A stretch of DNA of 64,000 bases from Imperialibacter sp. EC-SDR9 (lineage in GTDB: Bacteria > Bacteroidota > Bacteroidia > Cytophagales > Cyclobacteriaceae), in assembly GCF_902498805.1 (NCBI RefSeq), contig NZ_LR701637.1, forward strand, positions 434,001 through 498,000, in the 5' to 3' direction. Below, piece after piece: positions 26,468 to 35,488 of the stretch. A program made the position numbers and the translations under genes. The notes under the pieces were generated by a model, which did no database searches, had not been told where the DNA came from, and saw nothing but the letters and a program-made list of their open reading frames with translations. Numbering within the stretch: the stretch's first letter is position 1; each line of letters starts with the position of its first letter.

Positions 26468-29400
26468 ATGCTGACCAAACCAAACACTCCCAAGACTAAG
26501 TATGCCTTTCTGGTAGTACTAACCATTGCTTTCATTTTGAGCTTTAGGCCTTCTAAGTTGCAAGCCCAGACCGATCCAACCCAACAGGCGGCACTTGTTG
26601 ATTTATTCAACTCAACGGATGGGCCAAACTGGGCCAACAATTTGAACTGGCTCACGGGAGATGCCTCCACCTGGGCCGGAGTAACGGTTGTGGGTGCCGA
26701 TGTAGTGCAGATCGACTTACCCTCGAATTTTATGACGGGGCCAATTCCAGCATCTATTGGAGATTTGACCGCTCTTACTGCCCTGGATCTTTCAGATAAC
26801 GCTCTCACCGGACCTTTGCCAGTTGAAATTGGTGGTTTGGGCTCATTAATCTCACTGGATTTATCGGCGAACTTTTTGTCAGGGGCTCTTCCAAATGAGC
26901 TTAGCAATATTGGGTCGGGGCTGGCAATATTGAACTTAAGCGGCAATCAATTTTCCGGTGCCATTCCTTCGTCTTTGGCTCTGTTATCCGGTTTGGCGCA
27001 GGTAGACTTTTCTTACAACAACTTTGACAATTTGCCAGACTTTGTGCTTGTGCCAGACTGGCCATCACTGACTACCCTGCATGTCGACGGCAATAACCTC
27101 CAATTCGGAGACCTTGAACCATACGAATCTGTTGGCACATTTACCTACGGTGCGCAGCAGCCTTTTGGTGGGCTGTATCCAACAGAGTATTTTCTGAACC
27201 CTTCCGAAACTCAAACGCTTACCTTTGCCCCTACAGGGACTGGCCTTACTTTCCAGTGGATGAAAGACGATGTTGATATTGGTGGTGCTGTGTCTTCATC
27301 ATACACTATCCCCAGTTTTTCTCCGGCTGATGAAGGGGTTTATGTGCTGAAGGTAAGTCATCCTAGTTTAACAGATGATTTTATACCTTCAGCCCCCCGA
27401 ACGCTGAAGCAACTGCATGAAACGTACTTCACGCTGGACAGGACAAACGCTGCGTTTGGCGAGAATGCACCCATCATCACTTATGCACAAGCGTGGGCAG
27501 ACATCGACTTAGATGGTGACGATGATTTGTTCCTGGGTACTGTTAGCACAGCAGTTGCAGGCTTCCCCAATCTTTTGTACGAGAACAATGGTGATGGAAC
27601 TTTCACCTCACTTTTAAGCGCAGGCGATTTAACCGCTGACGTTACCGACCCGAGAAGCGCCAGTTGGGGGGATATTAACAACGACGGCTATCCTGACATT
27701 TTTGTTAGTGATTTGGGTTATCGCACGGGCGCACCGCTAACCACCGATATCAAAGTTTACGTTAATAATCAAGACAAGACCTTTACTGCAATCACCCTGC
27801 CTGTGGTTGCCAATCTTGACAATACCGAAGGAGGGGTTTGGGGAGACTACGACGCTGACGGGTTTATCGACCTGGCAGTATGGGGCAGTGTTAACCCATC
27901 CAGCCCGCTTACACTTTTCAGAAACAATGGAGACAATACCTTTTCTGAGGTTGTGGGAGCGTTAAATTTTATGCTATACGACATTGCCACTGCAAGCTGG
28001 ATTGACGTAGATGGCAATGGAACGCTCGATCTTTTTGTGAGTGCTACGGGGTTCAGGGCATATTTCCAGAACAACGGAGATGGTACTTTTACACAAAACT
28101 TTACCAGTGTGCTGGTAACAACACCCTTGGCGAGTACAAGAGGCCATAGCTGGGGCGATCTTAACAATGATGGTTTGGTTGACCTTGTGCAGTTGAGCCA
28201 AGCCTCTCAAACCACTTTTTTTATTAACAATGGAGGAGGTAACTTCACCGTTTCCGATGATATCACTGCTACAGGATTTGACATCAATGCACGGACCTCA
28301 AGCCTTGGTGATATCGACAATGATGGCGACCTTGACCTCGTCACGCTTTCTACGGCGATCAATCCATCGATATTTCTGAACGACGGCACGGGCAATTTTA
28401 CAAAGCTGACAGCCAGTCAGCAAAGTATGCTTGATTTTAGCCCATTTGGTGCGGTGACACTTACTGATTTCTCAAGCGATGGTTATTTGGATCTACTGAC
28501 TTTTACCAACGATGCGAATACGGGCACAACCGAAAACGTACCAAGAGCCAACGTTAATACTGCCGCAAGTGGCAATAACTGGCTTAAAGTAAATCTGGTT
28601 GGCAGTGTTTCTAACCATATGGGACTTGGAGCAAAATTAACCCTTCAGTATTCGAACGGAACACAGACAAGAACAATCACTAGCTCCTCTGGGTTTGCTT
28701 CAGCCAATGCACTAACAGCTCATTTTGGCTTGGGTAGTGAAACAACCATGGACTATCTTCAGGTAGAATGGCCTTCGGGAACAGTGGATATTGTCAATGC
28801 CCCCTCGGCCAATCAGTTGCTAACAGTCACTGAGGGAGGAAACCCACCACCTCCAACAGGTCTTTTGGCTGCTACCTCATCTGTTAGCTCGATCCAGGTG
28901 AAATGGAATCCATTTTCACCATCAAATGGTGGCCTGAATTTGTATCTAGAGCGAGCGACCAGCGAAGCTGGACCGTATCTGCCGGCTCCTGGCTACATAA
29001 GTGATACAGTTGCAAACTACACTGACGTGGGTTTATTTGCTAACACCGTGTACTATTATCGTATAAGGTATGATGACGGATTAACTCAATCAATTTATAG
29101 CCCCGTTGTAACCGCAGCCACGTTCAGCACTGGCTTGCCCGACACCTGGAATATTCAACAAGCATTTACAACTCCCGGCAGGCTAACCCTTCTCGATATG
29201 GCGGTGGATAGCCTGGGCAACACCTACCTGGCCGGTAATTTTGCGGGCACTTTATTCTTAAATGGTGATAGTATCTATTCCAACGGCGCTAACGATGCCA
29301 TTGTCGTTAAAGTGAATGCGGCCAAAGCAATTGAATGGATAAAAACATTTGGAAGCCCGGCGGTGGACCTTGCTATCGACGTGGCCATCGGCCCAGGAGG

Positions 29401-32400
29401 AACTATTTATGTGGCAGGCTACCATCGGGGTGCTTTTACGGTTGACAGCCAGTCGGCACCGGCACCGGTTGGTGGTGCACAGGATGGCTATGTTGCCCGC
29501 CTTTCGCCAGATGGAACGGTGACTTGGATTACAACACTGGGCTCCCCTGGAGAAGCCACCGTCAATAAGCTGGCTGTGGATGCGGCTGGCAATGCCTACC
29601 TGGCAGGATACTACAATGGAGACTTTACATTCGGAGCTACTACATTTAGCGGCGGAGGAGGAGGGCCCGCTCTTTATAAAGTGGGGCCTGATGGCAGCAA
29701 GGTTTTTGCCAGGTTTGGTACACTTGTGGGCAACACCCGCTTTGTTAACAATTTTAACTCGGTCGCAGTTAGCGGCAACAATATCTACGTTTCGGGTGAA
29801 GTAGACGGCCAGTGGTCTTTCGAAGGTACGCCGATCACCCCAAATGCGCTCAGAGATGCGGTATTGATTAACTACGGCACTGACGGATCCTTGAAATGGG
29901 TTAAAACCCTTGCAGGGCCAGGAGAAGACTATAGTGCAGAGGTGACGGTTGACGGAGCCGGAAATGTATTTTGGACAGGGGATTTTGACGGTGCCACAGC
30001 TACTGTCGATGCTGTGAGTGTTGCTAACTCGGGGAGTGGATACGATATCTTTCTTGCAAAGGTCAATGGCACCGACGGAGCAGTACTTTGGGGCAAAAGT
30101 GCAGGCACGCCTAATGAAAGCGATTTTCCCTATAGTTTGACCACGGATGGGAATAGCGCATTTGTTGCAGGTACAATGGGCTATGGTGCCACCAGCTTCG
30201 ACTCCAACACGCTCAGCAACGGAAGGCTTTTCTTAGCTTCCTACGGAACCGATGGTGCTGTGCGTTGGGCAGACAAATCAGAAGGATCGTTCGGCCTCCC
30301 TTGGGGACTGGAATATTCGCCTATTGATCAGGGGATTCTAATGACGGGTTCTTTTGAATACACTCAGCGCTTTGGCGTCACCGATTTAATAGACCAGGGC
30401 AATAGAAATGGATTTTTGGTTTTTCATAACGATTCTGGTTTGCCTATTCCGGCTGCGCCTGGAGCCTTTCAGGCATTTGCCACCTTCGATGGTTCGGTTA
30501 GCGCAAAGTGGGCAGCTGTGCCGGGTATAGCAAGTTATAGTTTGGAGCGGGCGGATGATTTCATTGGCCCATACAGCCAAATTGCCTCTTTGCCTGATTC
30601 AGTGCTGACCTATTCCGATGTGTCAGTGGCTTCGGGAGCGACCTATTACTACCGGTTGAGATCTTTGCAAGGTGTATATTCCGACTATACTTATACTGAA
30701 GAAGTATTTACGTTTTCAAATTCTTTGGCGGATTCCTGGGACAATACGAAGTTTTTTAAAGGAAGGGGCAGGGAAAACTTTCTTGATGTGGTCACTGACG
30801 CATCGGGTTCTTCTTATTTGGTTGGATATACCACAGACACCACCACATTTGGTGCGCTGCAAGTCACCAGCAAAGGAGCACATGACCTTTTGGCTGTCAA
30901 ACTTGATTCTTTAGGTAGCCCAGTTTGGGCAAAAAGTTTCGGCAGCACAGGAACCGACATTTTAGAGGGAGTTCAGATTGATGGGCAAGGAAGTGTGTAT
31001 GTGACGGGTTATTACAACGGTGCGATGACAGTCGGAGCTGATTCGCTTCCGGCTCTGGGTCATAATGACATAATTACCATCAAGCTCAATGCAGCGAATG
31101 GTGACGTGATTTGGTCTAAGTCAGGGGGAGGGGCTGGTGATTCCGGAGGTTTGTCAGTCGCCGTCGATTCAGCAGGAAATGTGTTTGTCGCTGGCTACTT
31201 CAATGGCAGCCTTACCCATGGTGCGACAACTTTGACAGGAGGGGGTCATGCACTATTGAAATACGATGCCACTGGCGCACCGCTTCTGGCTTTGCAAGGG
31301 ACCCTCGTCTCCGCTCAAACGGACTTTGTTAACCAGTTTCAAAGAGTAAAAGCAAATAACTCCGGAGTGTATGTTCTGGGGCAGTACAGCAACGACTGGA
31401 CATTTGGGGGACTTCCTGCCACTGGCATTGGCGGAACAGACCTTTTTGTAGCTCACTACGACCTCGCAGGAAACATACAATGGCTTCGATCTATAGGTGG
31501 TGCAGGCGACGATGAGGCCAGGGACATTGCCCTTGATGCAAATGGAGATGTGTTGGTGCTAGCTTTTCCCAAAAGCACCTCGATTTCGATAGACACGATA
31601 ACTGTAAGCCAAAATGGACAATTGAACCTGATTGCCAAGCTGAGCGGCAACACAGGTGCTGGTATCTGGGGGAAAACTTTTGGAACGCCACAAGGCAGTG
31701 ACTACCCTTATAAAATAGCCGCTGACCCCACAGGCTTTTTTGTAGCCGGTGCAATGGATATTGAGCCGACACAGTTTGGTGGGCCGGTCGTCAATGGAGG
31801 TCTTTTATACCTTGCCTCGTTTGATACCAACGGCACCATTAAATGGGCAGATGCCGGTGAGGGAGAGCTATATTCCTGGGCGATGAACTATTCTGCCTAT
31901 CACAATGCGGCGGTGGTGGCAGGCGGGGTGCATTTTAATGCGCAAATTGGATCGGCAAAGTTTGAAGGTGTTGAGGAAAGGGATTTGTTCTTCAGTATGC
32001 ACGGTCAGTCGGCTACGCCACTGGCTCCTGTTATCAGCAGGGCTGTCGCCGCAAATACCACGTCTGCTTATATCGAGTGGACGCCAGTGATTAATGCCTC
32101 TTCGTACCTTGTACAGGCCAAGCTTTCGGGTGCAACTGCTTTTTCAAATATCAAGGTGGTACCCTCCGATACATCACAGGTGCTTATAAAAAGCCTTTTG
32201 CCGGACAGTGTTTACAACGTGAGGGTGGTCGCCTATGGTCAAAGTGTTAGTCAGTCTGCAGTGTCAGCGTCGGCAAATGTGACGATGTCCTGTGGAGCGC
32301 TTCCTTTAACGGATGGAGATTATCTGGTGAAGTATGGTGCAAGAAAACGAGACGGGGTAGTCATACCAAGTGAGGAGTCGTATGCGGCCATTTATTCCAC

Positions 32401-35392
32401 AGTGCCTGGCACCTATATTATCAATGGATTAACGGGCGGCTACTACAAAAAGTACTTCGGCTCGGCGACAGTTATTGACACACTAAGCAGGGTATGCAAC
32501 GTGGTTTCAAAACCTTCACTGACAGACCCTACGGGCGTTTTGGCGTCTGTGTCCTCAGTTGTTTATGCTCCCGATACGTTGTGGATGGAGTACAAAACAG
32601 CAAGCGGCGATTGGCTTAACTTGCGCTTTTTCAAGACAGCCAGCCAAATGGACTCAGCTGACCTGGCTGCTATAGTTAAGCTGTATGATACTACCGGCGG
32701 CGATACCTGGACGAACAAAACCAATTGGAAGTCAGCTTTGCCTGTTGGTTTCTGGCATGGCATAAAGACCTCCAATGGCAGAGTAGTAGAAATCGATCTT
32801 CCCGGAAACAATTTGATAGGGGAGCTGCCCGCCGAGCTATTTGGCATGGACTCTCTGCGTATATTGAACCTGGGAGCCAACCAATTGACCGGAACAATTC
32901 CTTCAAGCATTACAGGGATGAAAGGGCTCGAAATGCTGTACTTGAATGACAACCAGATAAGTGGTGAGATACCAGATGACATAGGTCTGCTTCAGTCACT
33001 CAATGCCCTCGATTTGGGGCGAAATCAGCTAATCGGGGGCCTGCCAGAATCAATTGGCAACCTCACCAAGCTGGAATCTATTTTCGGAGTGATGGGGAAC
33101 CAATTGGAGGGAATAATTCCACCTACAATCGGGAACCTCAATAAGCTGAAGATTCTCGCCCTTGATGCCAATCAGTTTGACGGATCGGTGCCGGCAGAAA
33201 TTGGTAATATGACCTCCCTGGAGGCGCTATATCTACATCAGAATAAGCTCACAGGCCCATTGCCTGACTCCATTGCAAAGCTTAAAAGTTTAAAGTCACT
33301 TTACCTCTTCGACAATCAACTTGAAGGGTCGGTGCCAGCTAGCGTGGCCACCATGGACAGCCTGCAGATTCTTATTTTGCAGCAGAACCAGTTCACGTTC
33401 GTGCCCAACCTCACTGGGTTGGCCAGCCTCGACACACTAAACATCTCAAATAACAAGGTGGGCTTTGGCTCCATTGAGCCGAACCTGGCGGTGAATGGCT
33501 TTGCTTATAGCCCACAAGGGAGGTTTGGGCTCCCACTCGATACGCTGCATAGCGCAGGCGATGCGTTCCTGTTTGAGTTAGAAATGGGAGGATCCACGAA
33601 CAGCTACCAGTGGTTCAAAGATGATGCGGAGATTGCTGGTGCCGTAGAACAAGACTATTTTATTGCGAGTACGACGGAGGACAGTGAGGGAACCTATTTT
33701 GCCCGTGTGGCCAATGCATCGGTGCCCGACCTTGTGCTGGACACAGATGAGTACGTGTTGAAGATCTCGTCACGAAAAAGAGATAGTTTGGCGCTCGTGG
33801 CGATCTATGAAGGAACCGATGGGCCAAACTGGGTAAACAAGACCAACTGGCTACAGGGAGAGTTGTCTACCTGGGGTGGGATAACGCTCAAGAATGGACG
33901 AGTGAGCCAGCTCAATTTGCCAAATAACCGCATGGTTGGCCCTATGCCAGCAGCCATCAGAGACATTGGCGAGCTAGCCGTTATTAATCTTTCTAACTCA
34001 GCTCCTTCGTTCGACCCGGCAATAGACAACCAGATCAGGTTCCTTCCTGATCTTAAGCGATTGGACAGCTTAACCTCTGTGGATTTAACGAGAAACAGAC
34101 TCGGTTTTGTCAGCATCGAAACAAACCTGGCTGCTCTTGGCGACAAGTTCTTATTCAGTCCTCAGCGTAGGTTTGGTGAAACCCGATACGACAGCGTGCC
34201 TGTCGGGCAGGCTCATAAGGTAGCCATTGAGGTCAGCGGTCTTACCAACAACTACCAATGGTACTTTAACGATCAGGCTATTGAAGGCGCAACAAGGCGA
34301 TTCCACATTATCGACAACGTGACCTATGACAAGATGGGTGCTTATTTCGTGGAGGTGAAGAGCCCGAAAGTGCCTGATTTCAGTATTCGAAACAGGAATC
34401 AGAATGTGTTGGCTACAACAACTATCTCTGGTTCGATAAACTCAGCTTTCGATCAGAGTCCATTGACTAGCGGCGTGGCTATCGTATACAAGATCAAAGA
34501 CGGCCCCTACGATTCCATCGCAGCTGCACAAGTGTCACCTGAGGGGGCATTTATAGCTGAAAAAATTGTACTTGGTGATTACATCATTATCGCCAAACCG
34601 GACTTAGAGTTGTTCCCCGACGCTCTGCAAACCTATTATTCAAGCACCATAGACTGGGTACAAGCGGATACTTTGCGAGTCAGGAATCCGGTTTCAGGGT
34701 TGGCCATTGGTCTTCTCGGTACACCACCACCACTCAACGGCGATGGTGTGATAACAGGAGGAGTTGACTCTGACTTACCAGACAGCGTATTCACTGATGA
34801 AGAGGCTCGAATTCTTGACAGAAGACGTGTGGCTGGGGCCGGAGTGAGCTTGAGTCGCCAGCGGTTTAGGGCAAAGGGCAATGAGTTTGACTATGATTTT
34901 GTGGCATATACAGTGACGGATGAAGAAGGGAATTTTAGTTTTGGCACTTTGCCAGACGACACCTATCTCATAAATATTCAGTACCCGGGTGTTCCAATGG
35001 ATCAGAGTTCTGATATTTTGCTAACACTAGGCACAGAGACGGATCTCAACGAGATTTCAGTAGCCGCACTTGTAACGCCCGAAGGAATTGTAGTGGACAA
35101 AGTAGCAGTAAAGGGGATTGCAGCTCCGTTTATTCGTGACCTTAATGTGTACCCTAACCCCGGCGAGGATATTATTAGTCTCGATTATTTCGTCAGAAGA
35201 AAGGTTGAGAGTCTTAACTTGAGGGTGACGGATGTGACTGGAAGAGAGCTGATGTTACAAGCACTTCCGTTTAGTCATGGGCCCCAAAGAACAGCGATGG
35301 ATATTTCTGGACTTACGCCTGGAATGTACATTCTCGTAATTTCTGATGAAGCAGGAAGCTTCACTGAGACATGGAGGATTCAGAAAAAATAG
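26468..35392 (+). CDS. 2974-residue secreted mosaic protein: LRR, FG-GAP, Fn3, beta-propellers, T9SS tail
   Basis: Signal peptide to about residue 33 (ending LQAQ). Rough domain order: LRR block 1 (40-215); Ig-like (235-310); FG-GAP/VCBS repeats with calcium-type loops such as DIDLDGDDD (320-695); ASPIC/UnbV domain (700-790); Fn3 (796-884); SBBP-type propeller (894-1318); second Fn3 (1327-1408) and propeller (1421-1845); third Fn3 (1850-1941); LRR block 2 (2060-2325) and Ig-like; LRR block 3 (2437-2548) and Ig-like; two Cna-B-like domains (2650-2730, 2774-2864); type A T9SS sorting domain from LNVYPNPGED (about 2890). The Fn3-propeller unit is a tandem duplication and the LRR-Ig unit occurs three times. 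No catalytic domain is recognised. Likely a cell-surface or released adhesion/binding protein. The 237-base upstream region is AT-rich without a clear -7 box. Confidence 0.88.
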   Translation: MLTKPNTPKTKYAFLVVLTIAFILSFRPSKLQAQTDPTQQAALVDLFNSTDGPNWANNLNWLTGDASTWAGVTVVGADVVQIDLPSNFMTGPIPASIGDLTALTALDLSDNALTGPLPVEIGGLGSLISLDLSANFLSGALPNELSNIGSGLAILNLSGNQFSGAIPSSLALLSGLAQVDFSYNNFDNLPDFVLVPDWPSLTTLHVDGNNLQFGDLEPYESVGTFTYGAQQPFGGLYPTEYFLNPSETQTLTFAPTGTGLTFQWMKDDVDIGGAVSSSYTIPSFSPADEGVYVLKVSHPSLTDDFIPSAPRTLKQLHETYFTLDRTNAAFGENAPIITYAQAWADIDLDGDDDLFLGTVSTAVAGFPNLLYENNGDGTFTSLLSAGDLTADVTDPRSASWGDINNDGYPDIFVSDLGYRTGAPLTTDIKVYVNNQDKTFTAITLPVVANLDNTEGGVWGDYDADGFIDLAVWGSVNPSSPLTLFRNNGDNTFSEVVGALNFMLYDIATASWIDVDGNGTLDLFVSATGFRAYFQNNGDGTFTQNFTSVLVTTPLASTRGHSWGDLNNDGLVDLVQLSQASQTTFFINNGGGNFTVSDDITATGFDINARTSSLGDIDNDGDLDLVTLSTAINPSIFLNDGTGNFTKLTASQQSMLDFSPFGAVTLTDFSSDGYLDLLTFTNDANTGTTENVPRANVNTAASGNNWLKVNLVGSVSNHMGLGAKLTLQYSNGTQTRTITSSSGFASANALTAHFGLGSETTMDYLQVEWPSGTVDIVNAPSANQLLTVTEGGNPPPPTGLLAATSSVSSIQVKWNPFSPSNGGLNLYLERATSEAGPYLPAPGYISDTVANYTDVGLFANTVYYYRIRYDDGLTQSIYSPVVTAATFSTGLPDTWNIQQAFTTPGRLTLLDMAVDSLGNTYLAGNFAGTLFLNGDSIYSNGANDAIVVKVNAAKAIEWIKTFGSPAVDLAIDVAIGPGGTIYVAGYHRGAFTVDSQSAPAPVGGAQDGYVARLSPDGTVTWITTLGSPGEATVNKLAVDAAGNAYLAGYYNGDFTFGATTFSGGGGGPALYKVGPDGSKVFARFGTLVGNTRFVNNFNSVAVSGNNIYVSGEVDGQWSFEGTPITPNALRDAVLINYGTDGSLKWVKTLAGPGEDYSAEVTVDGAGNVFWTGDFDGATATVDAVSVANSGSGYDIFLAKVNGTDGAVLWGKSAGTPNESDFPYSLTTDGNSAFVAGTMGYGATSFDSNTLSNGRLFLASYGTDGAVRWADKSEGSFGLPWGLEYSPIDQGILMTGSFEYTQRFGVTDLIDQGNRNGFLVFHNDSGLPIPAAPGAFQAFATFDGSVSAKWAAVPGIASYSLERADDFIGPYSQIASLPDSVLTYSDVSVASGATYYYRLRSLQGVYSDYTYTEEVFTFSNSLADSWDNTKFFKGRGRENFLDVVTDASGSSYLVGYTTDTTTFGALQVTSKGAHDLLAVKLDSLGSPVWAKSFGSTGTDILEGVQIDGQGSVYVTGYYNGAMTVGADSLPALGHNDIITIKLNAANGDVIWSKSGGGAGDSGGLSVAVDSAGNVFVAGYFNGSLTHGATTLTGGGHALLKYDATGAPLLALQGTLVSAQTDFVNQFQRVKANNSGVYVLGQYSNDWTFGGLPATGIGGTDLFVAHYDLAGNIQWLRSIGGAGDDEARDIALDANGDVLVLAFPKSTSISIDTITVSQNGQLNLIAKLSGNTGAGIWGKTFGTPQGSDYPYKIAADPTGFFVAGAMDIEPTQFGGPVVNGGLLYLASFDTNGTIKWADAGEGELYSWAMNYSAYHNAAVVAGGVHFNAQIGSAKFEGVEERDLFFSMHGQSATPLAPVISRAVAANTTSAYIEWTPVINASSYLVQAKLSGATAFSNIKVVPSDTSQVLIKSLLPDSVYNVRVVAYGQSVSQSAVSASANVTMSCGALPLTDGDYLVKYGARKRDGVVIPSEESYAAIYSTVPGTYIINGLTGGYYKKYFGSATVIDTLSRVCNVVSKPSLTDPTGVLASVSSVVYAPDTLWMEYKTASGDWLNLRFFKTASQMDSADLAAIVKLYDTTGGDTWTNKTNWKSALPVGFWHGIKTSNGRVVEIDLPGNNLIGELPAELFGMDSLRILNLGANQLTGTIPSSITGMKGLEMLYLNDNQISGEIPDDIGLLQSLNALDLGRNQLIGGLPESIGNLTKLESIFGVMGNQLEGIIPPTIGNLNKLKILALDANQFDGSVPAEIGNMTSLEALYLHQNKLTGPLPDSIAKLKSLKSLYLFDNQLEGSVPASVATMDSLQILILQQNQFTFVPNLTGLASLDTLNISNNKVGFGSIEPNLAVNGFAYSPQGRFGLPLDTLHSAGDAFLFELEMGGSTNSYQWFKDDAEIAGAVEQDYFIASTTEDSEGTYFARVANASVPDLVLDTDEYVLKISSRKRDSLALVAIYEGTDGPNWVNKTNWLQGELSTWGGITLKNGRVSQLNLPNNRMVGPMPAAIRDIGELAVINLSNSAPSFDPAIDNQIRFLPDLKRLDSLTSVDLTRNRLGFVSIETNLAALGDKFLFSPQRRFGETRYDSVPVGQAHKVAIEVSGLTNNYQWYFNDQAIEGATRRFHIIDNVTYDKMGAYFVEVKSPKVPDFSIRNRNQNVLATTTISGSINSAFDQSPLTSGVAIVYKIKDGPYDSIAAAQVSPEGAFIAEKIVLGDYIIIAKPDLELFPDALQTYYSSTIDWVQADTLRVRNPVSGLAIGLLGTPPPLNGDGVITGGVDSDLPDSVFTDEEARILDRRRVAGAGVSLSRQRFRAKGNEFDYDFVAYTVTDEEGNFSFGTLPDDTYLINIQYPGVPMDQSSDILLTLGTETDLNEISVAALVTPEGIVVDKVAVKGIAAPFIRDLNVYPNPGEDIISLDYFVRRKVESLNLRVTDVTGRELMLQALPFSHGPQRTAMDISGLTPGMYILVISDEAGSFTETWRIQKK
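28856..32000 (+). repeat. Tandem Fn3-propeller duplication inside the giant gene
   Basis: Two units of about 1.55 kb encode the same order: an Fn3 domain (YYYRIR / YYYRLR near its end), a linker with DTWNIQQAF / DSWDNTKFF, and propeller blades with SLGNTYLAG / ASGSSYLVG and WIKTFGSP / WAKSFGST. The copies have diverged at DNA level, so the duplication is old. Confidence 0.7.
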
Positions 35393-35458
35393 AGGAAAAA
35401 TTGTAGACAGCTATTTGCATGCGGACAACGGTATAGGTTGCTGTGAGATATCATCAAG

Positions 35459-35487
35459 AAGTAAGACCACGCTTAGTGGTCTTACTT
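35459..35487. terminator. Bidirectional terminator hairpin
   Basis: A perfect 12-base-pair stem (AAGTAAGACCAC / GTGGTCTTACTT) with a 5-base loop lies between the convergent giant gene (stop 35392) and the histidine kinase gene (stop 35489). The U tract is short in both directions, but position and symmetry fit a shared terminator. Confidence 0.75.
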
Positions 35488-35488
35488 G

